Notes: a model not told the origin generated them from the letters alone. A stretch of 64,000 nt of DNA from Petropleomorpha daqingensis (GCF_013408985.1 NZ_JACBZT010000001.1:1054001-1118000); one strand, 5' to 3'; counted from the stretch's first letter, positions 29,727 to 40,499 are shown. Numbers and translations are program-made.

Positions 29727-30884
29727 TCAGTGGACGGGGACGCCGGCCTCGGCGGCGGCCTTGCGCAGCAGGCGGCTCAGCGCCGCGGTGACCTCGTCGT
29801 GCTTCTCCAGCAGCACCATGTGCCCGGCGTCTGGGACGACGACGAACTCCGCGGCCGCCAGCCGCTCCACGATGAGCTCGCTGTGCTCCTTGGGGATCAT
29901 CCGGTCCTCCTCGCCGGTGAGCACCAGCACGGGGATGCGGCGAAGGGGCTCCAGCGACCCGGTCTCGTCGAGGCCGGCCAGCGCTGGGTAGAACTCGGCG
30001 ATCACGTCGACCGGGGTGCCCGCGATCATCGAGTCGACGTAGCGGCCCAGCCGCGGGTCGACGTCGGTCGAGGCGAACGACAGCCGCCAGGTCACCATCG
30101 AGACCAGGTCGGCGGCCCACCGCCGGGTGTTCTCGGCGAGGGCCGGACGACGGCGCATGGTCCACGCGGCCACCGGGAACACCGCCGCCCGCACGCGGGT
30201 GAGCAGCTCGGGCAGGCCGAAGTTCAGGTCGGCGAGGTTGCCGCTGGAGGTCGACAGCAGCGCGGCCGCCACCACGCGGTCTCCGAACAGCTCCGGGTGC
30301 AGCGCGGCCAGGCCCATGACCGTCATGCCGCCCATCGAGTGGCCGACGAGCACGACCGGCCCGCGCGGGGCGCGGTGCGCGATCACGGTCGCGAGGTCCT
30401 CGGCCAGCTGCTCGATGGTGGCGTGCTCGGCCGGGCCGCGGGCCGAGGAGCCGTGGCCGCGCTGGTCGTAGAAGACCAGCCGGGCGGTCGGCCGGGAGCC
30501 GTTGGCGGTGGCCAGTTCGGCCCCGAGCGCCTGCCGCTGGAACGTCCACGAGGCCATCGACAGCGTGTAGCCGTGCACGAAGACGACGGTCAGCGGCGCG
30601 TCGGTCGGGCCGACCTCCTCCACCGAGAGCAGCACGCCGTCGTCGGCCACGACCAGCGCCGTGCGGTCGGCGCGGCGCGCGGCCTGGCCGAGCGGGTCGT
30701 CCTCGCGGAGCTCCGCGCGGCTCTCGTCGACGTCCGGTGGAGGGGGGCCCAGCCGCCGGCGGGCGGCAACCCGGCTGACCGCGACGCCGACCGCGGTGCC
30801 GGCGGCGGCCAGGCCGACGACGGCACCGGCGATGCCGGCGGCCTGCCCCTTGGAGACGTGGTGCTTCTTCGCGTTCTGCGCCAT
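29727..30884 (-). CDS. Membrane-anchored alpha/beta hydrolase
   Basis: 385 aa. A basic N-terminus and one hydrophobic segment (about 16-38) anchor it. The nucleophile is Ser183 in GHSMGG, with the oxyanion motif HGYTLSMASW (104-113) and a C-terminal His in PDAGHMVLLEK. It starts at ATG 30884 and shares one base with the alr stop (TGATG). Actinobacteria regularly carry such a hydrolase next to alr. Substrate unknown. Confidence 0.88.
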   Translation of the reverse strand: MAQNAKKHHVSKGQAAGIAGAVVGLAAAGTAVGVAVSRVAARRRLGPPPPDVDESRAELREDDPLGQAARRADRTALVVADDGVLLSVEEVGPTDAPLTVVFVHGYTLSMASWTFQRQALGAELATANGSRPTARLVFYDQRGHGSSARGPAEHATIEQLAEDLATVIAHRAPRGPVVLVGHSMGGMTVMGLAALHPELFGDRVVAAALLSTSSGNLADLNFGLPELLTRVRAAVFPVAAWTMRRRPALAENTRRWAADLVSMVTWRLSFASTDVDPRLGRYVDSMIAGTPVDVIAEFYPALAGLDETGSLEPLRRIPVLVLTGEEDRMIPKEHSELIVERLAAAEFVVVPDAGHMVLLEKHDEVTAALSRLLRKAAAEAGVPVH

Positions 30885-32023
30885 CAGAGCGCCCCGGCCG
30901 AGCCGACGTAGCGCCGGGTGAACCGGCCGCCGATCCGGGTGACCAGCTCGTAGTGGATGGTGTCGACGGCGTCGGCCCAGTCCTGCGCGGTCGGCTCGCC
31001 GTCGCGGCCGGTCCCCCACAGGACGACGCGGTCGCCGGGGCGGATCGGGTCGTCGCCGACGTCCAGCACGAACTGGTCCATGCACACGCGGCCGGCGATC
31101 CGCCGGTGCGCCCCGGCCGCGAGCACCGGCGCGCGGTTGCCCGCGGCACGCGGCACCCCGTCGGCGTAACCGACCGGCACCAGCGCGAGCGTCGTCTCGG
31201 TGGTCGGCGAGTAGGTGTGGCCGTAGGAGACGCCGACGCCGGGCGGGACGCGCTTGGTCAGCGCGACCCGCGCCTCCACGGTCATCGCCGGCGTGAGCCC
31301 GTGGTCGGCGGCGTTGCCGCCGAGCGGGTCGAGCCCGTAGATCGCGACGCCGGGCCGGACCATGTCGTACCAGGTCTCGGGCAGCGCGACGGTGGCGGCG
31401 GAGTTGGCCAGGTGCCGCCGGGCGTCGGTCAGGCCGGCCGCTCGGGCGATGCCGACGGCCTCCTCGAAGACGGCGACCTGCCGGCCGATGGTCGGGTGCA
31501 GCGGCGCGTCGGCGTAGGCCATGTGGCTCCACAGGCCGACCACCTCGACCTCGCCGTCGGCCTGCGCGCGGGCCGCCGCGGCGACCAGGCCCGGCCACTC
31601 GGCCATGGTGGCGCCCTCGCGGGACAGGCCGGTGTCGACGAACAGGTGCAGGCGGGCGGTCCGGCCGGTCGAGCGGACGGCGGCGAGCAGCTCGTCGAGG
31701 CTCCACTCGGCGTTGACCGACACCTCGACGTCGGCGGACAGCGCCCCGGCGAAGTCCTCCCCCGGCCCGCTGATCCAGGCCAGCAGGGGCGCGCCGACCC
31801 CGCCGGCGCGCAGCGCGAGGGCCTCCTCGATCACCGCGACGCCGAGCATGTCGGCTCCGCCGGCGAGTGCGGCGCGGGCGGCGGGGAGCAGGCCGTGGCC
31901 GTAGCCGTCGGCCTTGACCACCGCCATCAGCGGACGGCCGACCTTCTCCCGCAGCACCGCGGTGTTGGCCGCGATGGCGTCGAGATCGACGACCACCTCG
32001 GCGCGGCTGCGTCCTTCGTTCAC
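30884..32023 (-). CDS. alr: Alanine racemase
   Basis: 379 aa from GTG 32023, overlapping the nnr stop. It makes D-alanine for peptidoglycan, using PLP. Lys37 in VVKADGYGHG binds PLP, and the second catalytic residue is the Tyr of GVSYGHTY. The C-terminal beta-barrel carries GRVCMDQFVLDVGD. Full length for the family. Confidence 0.97.
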   Translation of the reverse strand: MNEGRSRAEVVVDLDAIAANTAVLREKVGRPLMAVVKADGYGHGLLPAARAALAGGADMLGVAVIEEALALRAGGVGAPLLAWISGPGEDFAGALSADVEVSVNAEWSLDELLAAVRSTGRTARLHLFVDTGLSREGATMAEWPGLVAAAARAQADGEVEVVGLWSHMAYADAPLHPTIGRQVAVFEEAVGIARAAGLTDARRHLANSAATVALPETWYDMVRPGVAIYGLDPLGGNAADHGLTPAMTVEARVALTKRVPPGVGVSYGHTYSPTTETTLALVPVGYADGVPRAAGNRAPVLAAGAHRRIAGRVCMDQFVLDVGDDPIRPGDRVVLWGTGRDGEPTAQDWADAVDTIHYELVTRIGGRFTRRYVGSAGAL

Positions 32024-33471
32024 ACGACAGAGTCTCCCAGCCCGCGCGCCGGAACCCCGCGCACCCGGGAGATCGCGTCGGGCAGGCGGCGGACGAGGTC
32101 GCCGGAGATCAGCGGTCCCCGCTCGGCGGCGAGCTGGCCGGTCCGGCCGTGCAGGTGGGCGCCGGCGGCGGCCGCCTCCGCGGCGGGCAGGTCGGTGGCC
32201 AGCAGCGCGCCGATGATCCCCGACAGGACGTCTCCGGTGCCCGCGGTGGCCAGCCAGGGGGTGCCGGTCGCGTTGACGAACGCGGCGCCGTCCGGGTCGG
32301 CGACGACGGTCGCGTCCCCCTTGAGCAGGACGACGGCGCCGAGGTCTGCCGCGAGCCGCCGGGCCGCGCCGATCCGGTCCTCGCCGACGTCGGACCCGAA
32401 CCTGGCGAACTCCCGGTCGTGCGGGGTGAGCACGGTCGGCGCACTGCGCCGCCGGATCAGGTCCGGCTGCTCCGCGGCCATCGTCAGGCCGTCGGCGTCC
32501 ACCAGCACCGGCAGGTCGGTGGCGAGCACCTCGGAGAGCACGCTGCGGGCGTCGTCGTCGGTGCCCATGCCGGGGCCGGCCACCCACGCCTGCACCCGGC
32601 CGGCGTCGGAGGGGCGGCCTTCGGTCACGATCGCTTCGGGCCACGCGGCGCGGACCCCGTCGGCCGCCGTCCCGGCGTAGCGGACCAGGCCCGGCCGGGT
32701 GCGCAGGGCGGCGCCGGTGCACAGCACGCCGGCGCCGGGGTAGGTGGCCGAGCCGGCGACGATCCCGATCACGCCCTGGGAGTACTTGTCGTCGTCCGAC
32801 GACGGCGGGCGCAGCCGTGCGGCGACGTCGGCGTCGGTGAGCTGGTGCACCGACGCACGTGGCAGGTCGAGGCCGATGTCGACGAGGTGCACCGTGCCGG
32901 CGCAGCCGCGCCCGGCGCCGACGACGAGACCCGGCTTGACCGCCCCGAAGGTGACGGTGTGCTGCGCGGGGAAGGCGTTCCCCTCGACGACGCCCGTGTC
33001 GGCGTCGACGCCGCTGGGGAGGTCGACGGCGATCATCAGCCCCGGACCGCTCGCGGCCCGCTGGACCAGCGCAGCGGCGGCCGGGCGCAGGCCGCCGGAC
33101 CCGCCGATGCCCACGATGCCGTCGAGCACCAGGTCGGCCCGGTCGAGGGAGTCGCCGTCCGTGGTCACGCGGCCCCCGGCCCGCCGGAGCGCGGCCAGCC
33201 CGGCCGGGTGCGCCTTGTCCGGCGACAGGAGGACGGCGGTGACCCGGGCGCCCCGGGCGGCCAGCGCGGCGCCGGCGAACAGCGCGTCGCCGCCGTTGTT
33301 GCCGGCGCCGACGAGCGCGGTGACCCGCACGCCGTAGGAGCGGTCGAGCAGCCTCAGGCAGACGGTCGCCAGACCGGTGGCCGCCCGATGCATGAGCGTC
33401 CCCTCGGGGGTGGCGGCGAGCAGCGGCTCCTCGGCGGCGCGGACCTCCGCGACCGTGTGCAGGCCGATCAC
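32020..33471 (-). CDS. nnr: Bifunctional NAD(P)H-hydrate epimerase / ADP-dependent dehydratase
   Basis: 483 aa. It repairs hydrated NAD(P)H. The N-terminal epimerase domain (about 1-205) has [13 protein letters not shown] (55-67) and a [12 protein letters not shown] motif. The C-terminal kinase-like dehydratase domain (about 215-480) has [16 protein letters not shown] and the [12 protein letters not shown] anion hole. GTG 33471 overlaps the acpS stop; the gene is coupled to both acpS and alr. Confidence 0.96.
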   Translation of the reverse strand: MIGLHTVAEVRAAEEPLLAATPEGTLMHRAATGLATVCLRLLDRSYGVRVTALVGAGNNGGDALFAGAALAARGARVTAVLLSPDKAHPAGLAALRRAGGRVTTDGDSLDRADLVLDGIVGIGGSGGLRPAAAALVQRAASGPGLMIAVDLPSGVDADTGVVEGNAFPAQHTVTFGAVKPGLVVGAGRGCAGTVHLVDIGLDLPRASVHQLTDADVAARLRPPSSDDDKYSQGVIGIVAGSATYPGAGVLCTGAALRTRPGLVRYAGTAADGVRAAWPEAIVTEGRPSDAGRVQAWVAGPGMGTDDDARSVLSEVLATDLPVLVDADGLTMAAEQPDLIRRRSAPTVLTPHDREFARFGSDVGEDRIGAARRLAADLGAVVLLKGDATVVADPDGAAFVNATGTPWLATAGTGDVLSGIIGALLATDLPAAEAAAAGAHLHGRTGQLAAERGPLISGDLVRRLPDAISRVRGVPARGLGDSVV

Positions 33472-33857
33472 TCGTCGGACCCGTGCGCCAGTCCCTCGGC
33501 GACGACCACCGCGGAGGCGATGCCGCCGTCGTGGCTCATCGAGAGGAACCAGGAGGTGACGCCGAGCTGCGCGGCCCGGCCGGCGACCGTGCCGCGGACC
33601 TCCAGGTGCGGGCGGCCGTGCTCGCCGACCATCACCTCGGCGTCGTGCCAGTGCAGGTCACCGGGCGCACCGAGCGCCTTGGCGACCGCCTCCTTGGCCG
33701 CGAACCGGGCCGCGAGGGACTCCCCCGTGCGCAGCGACCCGGACGGGGTGTGCTGCTCGGCGTCCGTGAACAGCCGGTCCCGCAGTCCGGGCGTGCGGAT
33801 CAATGAGTCCGCGAAGCGCTGCACGGGCACGACGTCGATGCCCACCCCGATGATCAC
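33468..33857 (-). CDS. acpS: Holo-[acyl-carrier-protein] synthase
   Basis: 129 aa from GTG 33857. It transfers 4'-phosphopantetheine from CoA to ACP. Asp8 in GVGIDVV and Glu in [13 protein letters not shown] are the Mg2+/catalytic residues, and [13 protein letters not shown] closes the fold. It is the first gene of an acpS-nnr-alr-hydrolase chain. The 98-bp gap to glmS upstream contains repeat copy C. Confidence 0.95.
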   Translation of the reverse strand: MIIGVGIDVVPVQRFADSLIRTPGLRDRLFTDAEQHTPSGSLRTGESLAARFAAKEAVAKALGAPGDLHWHDAEVMVGEHGRPHLEVRGTVAGRAAQLGVTSWFLSMSHDGGIASAVVVAEGLAHGSDE

Positions 33858-33898
33858 GGCCTCATCCTGCCGTGCCCCCGTGGTGAGCGCCTGGAACG

Positions 33899-33955
33899 GC
33901 TCCTTCGCAGGGTCCCGCCGCGAGCCTGCGAGCGGTGGGGGGCGAAGGGGTCCTT
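33899..33955. repeat. Intergenic double-stem repeat, copy C
   Basis: The core (33909-33932) is identical to copy B over AGGGTCCCGCCGCGAG and its CCTGCGAG continuation. The outer stem is different: CTCCTTCGC (33900-33908) pairs with GCGAAGGGG (33942-33950), with one wobble, so both arms have changed together. The inner stem pairs 33914-33921 with 33932-33939 with one G-U. It ends right at the glmS stop codon, so on the - strand it lies where a glmS terminator should be. Confidence 0.8.
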
Positions 33956-35818
33956 CTACTCGACGGTGACGGACTTGGCGAGGTTGCGGGGCTGGTCGAC
34001 GTCCAGGCCGCGGGTGTCGGCGATCTCGCAGGCGAGGACCTGCAGCGGCACCGTCGTCACGACCGGGGCGAGCAGCGTCGGCGTCCGCGGCACGCGGATG
34101 ACGTGGTCGGCGTACGCGACGACGTCCTCGTCACCCTCCTCGGCGATCACGATGGTCCGGGCACCCCGGGCGCGGACCTCCTGGATGTTGGACACGACCT
34201 TGCCGTGCAGCAGCTCGCGCGCCCGCGGCGGGACGACGACGATCACGGGAGTGCCCTCCTCGATGACCGCGATCGGGCCGTGCTTCAACTCGCCGGCGGC
34301 GAAGCCCTCGGCGTGGATGTAGGCCAGCTCCTTGAGCTTGAGCGCACCCTCGAGCGCGACCGGGAAGCTGACGTGGCGCCCGAGGAACAGCATCCGGTCG
34401 GCGTCGGCGAGCGAGCGGCCCAGCTCGCGCACCGGCTCCATCTGCTCGAGCACGGTGGCGACCTTCTCCGGCAGCGTGCGCAGGTCGGCCACGATCGAGC
34501 TGATCTCGTCCTCGTACTTGATGCCCCGCACCTGGGCGAGGAAGAGCCCGACCAGGTAGCAGGCGACCAGCTGGGTGAGGAAGCCCTTGGTCGAGGCGAC
34601 CGCGACCTCCGGGCCGGCGTGGGTGTAGAGGACGGCGTCGGACTCCCGCGGGATGGTCGAGCCGTTGGCGTTGCAGATCGCCAGCACGCGGGCCGACTGC
34701 TCCTTCGCGTGGCGCAGCGCCATGAGGGTGTCCATCGTCTCGCCGGACTGGCTGATCACGACGACCAGCGTCGAGCGGTCCAGCACCGGGTCCCGGTAGC
34801 GGAACTCGCTGGCGACCTCGACCTCGACCGGCAGTCGGGTCCAGTGCTCGATGGCGTACTTGGCGATCAGGCCGGCGTGGTACGCGGTGCCGCACGCGAC
34901 GACGAAGACCTTGTCCACGACGCGCAGATCGTCATCGGAGAGCCGCACCTCGTCGAGCACCAGCTCGCCGTATCGGCCGAGCCGGCCGAGCAGGGTGTCG
35001 GCGATGGCCTGCGGCTGCTCGGCGATCTCCTTGAGCATGAACCAGGGGTAGCCGCCCTTCTCGGCGGCGGCGGCGTCCCAGTCGACCCGGAAGGCCTTGG
35101 GCTCGGCCGGTGCGCCGGCGAAGTCGGTCACCGTGACCCCGCGCCGGCGGTCGATCTCGACGACCTGGTCCTGGCCCAGCTCGAGGGCGTCGCGGGTGTG
35201 CGCGATGAACGCGGCGACGTCGGAGCCGAGGAAGTACTCGCCATCGCCGACGCCGACCACCAGGGGGCTGTTGCGGCGGGCGCCGACCAGCGTGTCGGAC
35301 TCGTCGGCGTGCGCGGCGACGAGGGTGAACGCACCCTCCAGCCGGCGGCAGACCGCGCGCATCGCCTCGGCCAGCCGGCCGGGGCCCTCCGGGGCCTCCG
35401 CGTAGGCGGCGGCGAGCAGGTGCGCGGTCACCTCGGTGTCGGTCTCGGAGGCGAACTCGATGCCCTGGGCCTCGCACTCGGCGCGCAGCGAGGCGAAGTT
35501 CTCGATGATCCCGTTGTGGATCACCGCGACCTTGCCGTCGGCGGACAGGTGCGGGTGCGCGTTGCGGTCGGTCGGGCCGCCGTGCGTGGCCCACCGGGTG
35601 TGCCCGATGCCGAGCGTGGCCGGCGGGAGCGGGTGCTCGCCGAGCACCTTCTCCAGGTTGGCCAGCTTGCCGGCCTTCTTCGCGACGGCCAGTTCGCCGG
35701 CGTCGGTCCGGAGGGCGACGCCCGCCGAGTCGTAGCCGCGGTACTCCAGCCGCCGCAGCCCCTCGAGGACGACGTCAAGGACGTCCTGCGAACCGACGTA
35801 TCCCACGATGCCGCACAT
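33956..35818 (-). CDS. glmS: Glutamine-fructose-6-phosphate aminotransferase
   Basis: 620 aa. It makes glucosamine-6-phosphate, the entry to UDP-GlcNAc for peptidoglycan. Cys2 is the N-terminal nucleophile (MCGIVGYVG), [12 protein letters not shown] and GHTRWATHG follow, and two SIS sugar-binding domains occupy about 290-620 ([12 protein letters not shown]). The C-terminal [13 protein letters not shown] is canonical. No glmS ribozyme was seen, as expected outside Firmicutes. Confidence 0.98.
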   Translation of the reverse strand: MCGIVGYVGSQDVLDVVLEGLRRLEYRGYDSAGVALRTDAGELAVAKKAGKLANLEKVLGEHPLPPATLGIGHTRWATHGGPTDRNAHPHLSADGKVAVIHNGIIENFASLRAECEAQGIEFASETDTEVTAHLLAAAYAEAPEGPGRLAEAMRAVCRRLEGAFTLVAAHADESDTLVGARRNSPLVVGVGDGEYFLGSDVAAFIAHTRDALELGQDQVVEIDRRRGVTVTDFAGAPAEPKAFRVDWDAAAAEKGGYPWFMLKEIAEQPQAIADTLLGRLGRYGELVLDEVRLSDDDLRVVDKVFVVACGTAYHAGLIAKYAIEHWTRLPVEVEVASEFRYRDPVLDRSTLVVVISQSGETMDTLMALRHAKEQSARVLAICNANGSTIPRESDAVLYTHAGPEVAVASTKGFLTQLVACYLVGLFLAQVRGIKYEDEISSIVADLRTLPEKVATVLEQMEPVRELGRSLADADRMLFLGRHVSFPVALEGALKLKELAYIHAEGFAAGELKHGPIAVIEEGTPVIVVVPPRARELLHGKVVSNIQEVRARGARTIVIAEEGDEDVVAYADHVIRVPRTPTLLAPVVTTVPLQVLACEIADTRGLDVDQPRNLAKSVTVE

Positions 35819-35898
35819 TGGTCCGAGGGTACTTGCGGGAGGCGGACCGCACGGTCAACGCCCGGGCACGAGGGCGCCGGCGGGGCGCGCAGGAGTGC

Positions 35899-37242
35899 TC
35901 AGGCGCACGTGGCGACGACGAGGGCCAGCCGGTCGGCGACCGCGTCGGCCTGGTCCTGCGTCGGTGCCTCGACCATCACCCGCACCAGCTGCTCGGTGCC
36001 GGACGGGCGCAGCAGCACCCGGCCGTCGTCCCCGAGCTCCTCCTCGGCGGCGTTGACCGCGTCGGCGACCTTGTCGCTCTCGACCACGGCCAGCCGGTCG
36101 CGCACCGGGACGTTGATCAGCACCTGGGGAAGCTTCTGCACGATCGAGACCAGCTCGGCCAGCGACGCGTCGGTGGCCCGCATGCGCGCCATCAGCGCGA
36201 GCGCGGTGAGCATCCCGTCGCCGGTGGTGGCGTGATCGAGGAAGACCAGGTGGCCGCTCTGCTCGCCGCCGAGGGAGAGGTCGCCGGCCCGCAGCGCCTC
36301 CAGCACGTAGCGGTCGCCGACAGCGGTGGTCTGCACCGCGATGCCGGCGTCGCGCATCGTGTGGTGGAAGCCGAGGTTGCTCATCACCGTGGCGACGACG
36401 GTGTCCTGCTTGAGCTGACCGCGCTCGTGCAGGCCGAGGGCGCAGACGGCGAGGATCGCGTCGCCGTCGACGACGTCGCCGTCGGCGGTGACCGCGAGGC
36501 AGCGGTCGGCGTCGCCGTCGTGCGCGATGCCCAGGTCGGCGCCACGGGCGCGGACGGCCTCGATCAGCGGCCCGAGGTGGGTGGAGCCGACGCCGTCGTT
36601 GATGTTCCAGCCGTCAGGCGAGCAGCCGATGTCGTGCACGGTCGCGCCCGCACGGCGGTAGAGCTCCGGAGCGAGCAGGGCGGCTGCGCCGTGGGCGCCG
36701 TCGACGACGACCTCGAGGCCGGTCAGCGGCTGCTCGAGGGTCGACTGCAGGTGGGCCAGGTAGTCCTCGGCCGCCTCGGGCAGGTCGCGGACGCGGCCGA
36801 TCTCGCCGCCGGTGGGGCGGTGCGGATCACCCAGGCCGCTGGTGACGGCGCGCTCGATCGCGGCCTCGTCCTTGTCCGGCAGCTTGTGCCCGCCGCGGCT
36901 GAACAGCTTGATGCCGTTGTCGGGCATCGGGTTGTGGCTGGCCGAGATCATCACGCCGAGATCGGCGTCGGTCCGGCCGGTCAGGTAGGCCAGCGCGGGG
37001 GTGGGCAGCACCCCGGCGCGCAGCACATCGGCGCCGGCGCTGGTCAGCCCGGCGACGACGGCGGCCTCGAGCATCTCCCCGCTGGCGCGGGGGTCACGGC
37101 CGACGACCGCGACGGGACGAGACGTCCCGTCGCGGTCGGCGAGCACGCCGGCGGCAGCACGCGCCACCGAGAGCGCCAGTTCCGGGGTGAGCTCGGCGTT
37201 CGCCAGGCCCCGGACCCCGTCGGTCCCGAAGAGGCGACCCAC
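35899..37242 (-). CDS. glmM: Phosphoglucosamine mutase
   Basis: 447 aa. It converts glucosamine-6-P to glucosamine-1-P, the step after Glm[13 protein letters not shown] starts it, the phospho-serine is Ser102 in ISASHNP, the metal loop is DGDADRCL, and the C-terminal phosphate-binding [11 protein letters not shown] motif is intact. It lies between rpsI and glmS, as in most actinobacteria. Confidence 0.98.
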   Translation of the reverse strand: MGRLFGTDGVRGLANAELTPELALSVARAAAGVLADRDGTSRPVAVVGRDPRASGEMLEAAVVAGLTSAGADVLRAGVLPTPALAYLTGRTDADLGVMISASHNPMPDNGIKLFSRGGHKLPDKDEAAIERAVTSGLGDPHRPTGGEIGRVRDLPEAAEDYLAHLQSTLEQPLTGLEVVVDGAHGAAALLAPELYRRAGATVHDIGCSPDGWNINDGVGSTHLGPLIEAVRARGADLGIAHDGDADRCLAVTADGDVVDGDAILAVCALGLHERGQLKQDTVVATVMSNLGFHHTMRDAGIAVQTTAVGDRYVLEALRAGDLSLGGEQSGHLVFLDHATTGDGMLTALALMARMRATDASLAELVSIVQKLPQVLINVPVRDRLAVVESDKVADAVNAAEEELGDDGRVLLRPSGTEQLVRVMVEAPTQDQADAVADRLALVVATCA

Positions 37243-37248
37243 GAAGGG

Positions 37249-37668
37249 TCAGCGCTTCGAGTACTGCGGCGCCTTGCGCGCCTTCTTCAGGCCGTACTTC
37301 TTGCGCTCCTTGACCCGGGCGTCGCGGGTGAGGAAGCCGGCCTTCTTGAGGGCCGGACGGTCCTCGGCCTCGACCTCGATGAGGGCGCGGGCGATCGCCA
37401 GGCGCAGCGCGCCGGCCTGGCCGGTCACGCCACCGCCCTTGAGGAGGCCGACGACGTCGTACTGCTCGGCCTTCTCCAGGGTGACGAACGGCTCACGGAT
37501 GAGCTGCTGGTGCACCTTGTTCGGGAAGTACTCCTCGAGGGTGCGGCCGTTGAGCTTGAACTGGCCGGTGCCGGGCAGCAGCCGCACGCGGACCACGGCC
37601 TCCTTGCGCCGGCCGACGGTCTGGACGGGACGCCCCTCGGCGTCGGTCACGGACAGGGCGCTGGTCAC
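37249..37668 (-). CDS. rpsI: Ribosomal protein uS9
   Basis: 139 aa. It binds the 16S rRNA head and contacts P-site tRNA. The core [18 protein letters not shown] and the C-terminal [17 protein letters not shown] are diagnostic; the terminal Lys-Arg reaches the decoding site. Its ATG overlaps the rplM stop, so rplM-rpsI is one coupled operon. Confidence 0.97.
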   Translation of the reverse strand: MTSALSVTDAEGRPVQTVGRRKEAVVRVRLLPGTGQFKLNGRTLEEYFPNKVHQQLIREPFVTLEKAEQYDVVGLLKGGGVTGQAGALRLAIARALIEVEAEDRPALKKAGFLTRDARVKERKKYGLKKARKAPQYSKR

Positions 37669-38108
37669 TGGGCCACCTGCTTGATCTCGTAGGTCTGCGG
37701 CTGCTGCGCGGCGTGCGGGTGCTCCGGCCCGGCGTACACCTTCAGCTTCTTGAGCATCTGACGGCCGAGGCTGTTGTGCGGCAGCATCCCCTTGACGGCG
37801 CGCTCGATGACGCGGTCGGGGTGGGTGCGCAGCTGGTCGCCGACGTTGATGGTCTTCAGACCACCCGGGTAGCCGGAGTGCCGGTAGGCCTCCTTGTTCT
37901 CCCGCTTGCTGCCGGTCAGGGCGACCTTGCCGGCGTTGACGATGACGACGAAGTCGCCGGTGTCCACGTGCGGGGCGTACTGGGGCTTGTGCTTGCCGCG
38001 CAGCAGCTGCGCGGTCTGGCTGGCCAGTCGACCGAGCACCACATCGGTGGCGTCGATGACGTGCCAGGCCCGGCTGACCTCGCCGGGCTTGGGGGTGTAC
38101 GTGCGCAC
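37665..38108 (-). CDS. rplM: Ribosomal protein uL13
   Basis: 147 aa from GTG 38108, with GGAGGA upstream. [29 protein letters not shown] and [20 protein letters not shown] are conserved. It is an early assembly protein of the 50S subunit and the first gene of rplM-rpsI. Its leader may hold a hairpin (38182-38207). Confidence 0.97.
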   Translation of the reverse strand: MRTYTPKPGEVSRAWHVIDATDVVLGRLASQTAQLLRGKHKPQYAPHVDTGDFVVIVNAGKVALTGSKRENKEAYRHSGYPGGLKTINVGDQLRTHPDRVIERAVKGMLPHNSLGRQMLKKLKVYAGPEHPHAAQQPQTYEIKQVAQ

Positions 38109-38181
38109 GGCGCTCGTGTCCTCCGTCGTCGTCGGGAAGGCTGGTGGGATCGCCTCTCCGAGCACGGGAGACGTCGCAGCA

Positions 38182-38223
38182 CGCGCGGGCACCAGCCCAC
38201 CCGCGCGCCAGCCGACCACGATA
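38182..38223 (-). promoter_or_regulatory. Candidate rplM promoter and leader hairpin
   Basis: On the - strand TATCGT (complement of 38218-38223) may be a -10 box. The transcript would start near 38211 and immediately form a hairpin from CGCGCGGG (38182-38189) with CCCGCGCG (38200-38207). No good -35 box. Such a 5' stem could stabilise the mRNA or bind L13. Confidence 0.3.
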
Positions 38224-38254
38224 CCAGCCGGGCGATCACGCCCTTCCGGAGCAG

Positions 38255-38740
38255 CTACTCGACCTCGGTGAGCTTGCCCGTGGCGACGTCGTAGACGGTC
38301 CCGCGGACGTCGCGCGAGAGCAGGTAGGGGCTCTCCTTGATCAGCCGGATCGACTCGCGGACGTCGGCCTCGGCGTCCTTGAACGCGCGCAGGGCCCAGG
38401 CCGGGCGGCGGCCGGTCGCCTCCTCGACGAGGTCGGCGAAGGCGTTGTCGTCGGTCGCCTGCAGGCCGCACTGCGTGTGGTGGACCAGCAGGATCTCGCG
38501 GGTGCCCAGCACGTGCTGGGAGACGGTCAGCGACCGGACGACGTCCTCGGTGATCACCCCGCCGGCGTTGCGGATGACGTGCGCATCGCCCACCTCGAGG
38601 CCGAGCATCTGGAACAGCGGCATCCGCGAGTCCATGCAGGACACGATCGCCACCTTGCGGGCCGGGCGGACGTCCTTCGACCCCGGGAACCGCTGCGCCC
38701 ACTCCTCGTTGGCCGCCAGCATCCGGTCGATCTCGGACAT
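38255..38740 (-). CDS. Beta-class carbonic anhydrase
   Basis: 161 aa from ATG 38740, with GGAGGTGG upstream. Zinc ligands Cys35, His88 and Cys91 (SCMDSR and HHTQCG) and the Asp37-Arg39 dyad are in place. It interconverts CO2 and bicarbonate for carboxylation reactions and pH balance. It is divergent from moeA and upstream of the rplM operon. Confidence 0.93.
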   Translation of the reverse strand: MSEIDRMLAANEEWAQRFPGSKDVRPARKVAIVSCMDSRMPLFQMLGLEVGDAHVIRNAGGVITEDVVRSLTVSQHVLGTREILLVHHTQCGLQATDDNAFADLVEEATGRRPAWALRAFKDAEADVRESIRLIKESPYLLSRDVRGTVYDVATGKLTEVE

Positions 38741-38835
38741 GCCCCACCTCCGTCGCTCGCCTGGCCGCACCCTAACCAGGCGGCTCCGGCCCTCCCGACT
38801 TACCCCCTGACGGACGGTTCCCGCAGGATGAGACC

Positions 38836-40029
38836 GTGCGCACGGTCGAGGAACACCAGGCGGTGGTCGCCGCCCTGCTCGAGCAGCTACCCGAGGAGCA
38901 GGTCGAGCTGACCGCCGCGCACGGGCGCGTGCTCGCCCGCGACGTGCGCGCGGCAGTGGCGCTGCCCGGCTTCGACAACTCCGCGATGGACGGCTACGCC
39001 GCCCGCTGGGACGAGCTCGCGGAGCTGCCCGCCCGCCTGCCGGTCGCCGACGACATCCCCGCGGGGCGCACCGACGTCCGGCCGCTGGAGCCCGGGACCG
39101 TGCAGCGGATCATGACCGGCGCCCCGCTGCCGGCCGGCGCGGACGTCGTCGTCCCGGTCGAGCTGACCGACCGTGCGACCGACGTCGTGACGATCCACGA
39201 GACGCCGGACAAGGGCACGCACGTGCGCACCGCCGGTGAGGACATCGCGGAGGGGTCCGTCGCGCTGGCGGCGGGCACCCCGCTGGGCGCCTCCCAGCTG
39301 GGGCTGGCCGCAGCGGTCGGGGTCACGACGCTGCCGGTGCGCCGGCGGCCACGGGTGCTGGTCCTGTCCACCGGCAGCGAGCTGGTCGAGCCCGGGCAGC
39401 CGCTGCGGCCGGGGCAGATCTACGAGTCCAACTCGATGCTGCTGGTCGCCGCCGTCGAGGACGCCGGCGGCGAGGCCCGGCGGCTGCACTTCGTGCCCGA
39501 CGACGTCGAGGCGTTCCTGACCACGTTGCGCGCGGAGCTCGACTCGGCCGACCTGCTGCTCACCAGCGGCGGGGTCAGCGCGGGCGCCTACGAGGTGGTC
39601 AAGGACGCGCTGTCCGGCCTGGGCACGGTGGAGTTCGTCAAGGTCGGCATGCAGCCGGGTGGGCCGCAGGGCGCCGGCACGGTGGACGGGGTCCCGATCG
39701 TCACGCTGCCGGGCAACCCGGTGAGCTCGTTCGTCTCGTTCGAGGTGTTCGTCCGGCCGGCGCTGCGCCGCGCCCTGGGGCACGCGAACCCCGACCGGCT
39801 GCGCGCGCCGGCCCGGCTGACCGCGTCGCTGACCTCCCCCGCCGGCAAGCGGCAGTTCCTGCGCGGCCGCTACGACGGCGGTCTGGTCTCCCAGGTCGGC
39901 GGGCCGGGCTCGCACCTGGTCGCCCACCTCGCCCGCGCCAACTGCCTGGTCGTGGTCCCCGAGGACGTCACCGAGCTGCCGGAGGGCGCGGAGGTCGACG
40001 TCGTCCTGATCGAAGGAGCCCTGCAGTGA
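38836..40029 (+). CDS. moeA: Molybdopterin molybdenumtransferase MoeA
   Basis: 397 aa from GTG 38836. It inserts molybdate into adenylated molybdopterin. LPGFDNSAMDGYAAR (about 43-57), RIMTGAPLPAGADVVVPVE and the MoCF domain TSGGVSAGAYEVVKD, GPQGAGTVDGVPIVTLPGNPVSSF are clear. First gene of moeA-moaC-mogA with 4-bp overlaps. Confidence 0.96.
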   Translation: MRTVEEHQAVVAALLEQLPEEQVELTAAHGRVLARDVRAAVALPGFDNSAMDGYAARWDELAELPARLPVADDIPAGRTDVRPLEPGTVQRIMTGAPLPAGADVVVPVELTDRATDVVTIHETPDKGTHVRTAGEDIAEGSVALAAGTPLGASQLGLAAAVGVTTLPVRRRPRVLVLSTGSELVEPGQPLRPGQIYESNSMLLVAAVEDAGGEARRLHFVPDDVEAFLTTLRAELDSADLLLTSGGVSAGAYEVVKDALSGLGTVEFVKVGMQPGGPQGAGTVDGVPIVTLPGNPVSSFVSFEVFVRPALRRALGHANPDRLRAPARLTASLTSPAGKRQFLRGRYDGGLVSQVGGPGSHLVAHLARANCLVVVPEDVTELPEGAEVDVVLIEGALQ

Positions 40030-40499
40030 GCAACCCGCGCTTGACCCACGTGGACGAGTCCGGCGCGGCCCGGATGGTCGACGTCTCGGAGAAGGCGGTC
40101 ACCACCCGGGTGGCGACGGCGGCCGGCCGGGTGCTGGTCAGCCCCGAGGTGATCGCCCTGCTGCGCGGCGAGGGCGTGCCGAAGGGCGACGCGGTGGCCG
40201 TGGCTCGCATCGCCGGGATCGCCGGGGCCAAGCGGACGCCGGACCTGGTGCCGCTGTGCCACCCGATCGCGCTGCACGGGGTCACCGTCGACCTGGAGGT
40301 CACCGACGACGCCGTCGAGATCACCGCGACCGCCCGCACCGCGGACCGGACCGGGGTGGAGATGGAGGCGCTGACCTCCGTGGCCGTCGCCGGGCTGACG
40401 ATGATCGACATGGTCAAGGCGGTCGATCCGCGGGCGTCGCTCACCGACGTCCGGCTGCTGGCGAAGAGCGGCGGCAAGAGCGGGGACTGGGTCCGATGA
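40026..40499 (+). CDS. moaC: Cyclic pyranopterin monophosphate synthase MoaC
   Basis: 157 aa. With MoaA it converts GTP to cyclic pyranopterin monophosphate, the first step to molybdopterin. LTHVDESGAARMVDVSEK and PLCHPIALHGV, plus EMEALTSVAVAGLTMIDMVKA, are MoaC signatures. GTG 40026 overlaps moeA and its own stop overlaps mogA (ATGA). MoaA itself is not in this window. Confidence 0.96.
   Translation: MSNPRLTHVDESGAARMVDVSEKAVTTRVATAAGRVLVSPEVIALLRGEGVPKGDAVAVARIAGIAGAKRTPDLVPLCHPIALHGVTVDLEVTDDAVEITATARTADRTGVEMEALTSVAVAGLTMIDMVKAVDPRASLTDVRLLAKSGGKSGDWVR

Noticed and set aside
33956-35818. A glmS ribozyme or riboswitch upstream of glmS
   Set aside because: The 80-bp gap upstream of glmS is too short and shows no ribozyme-like structure; this element belongs to Firmicutes.
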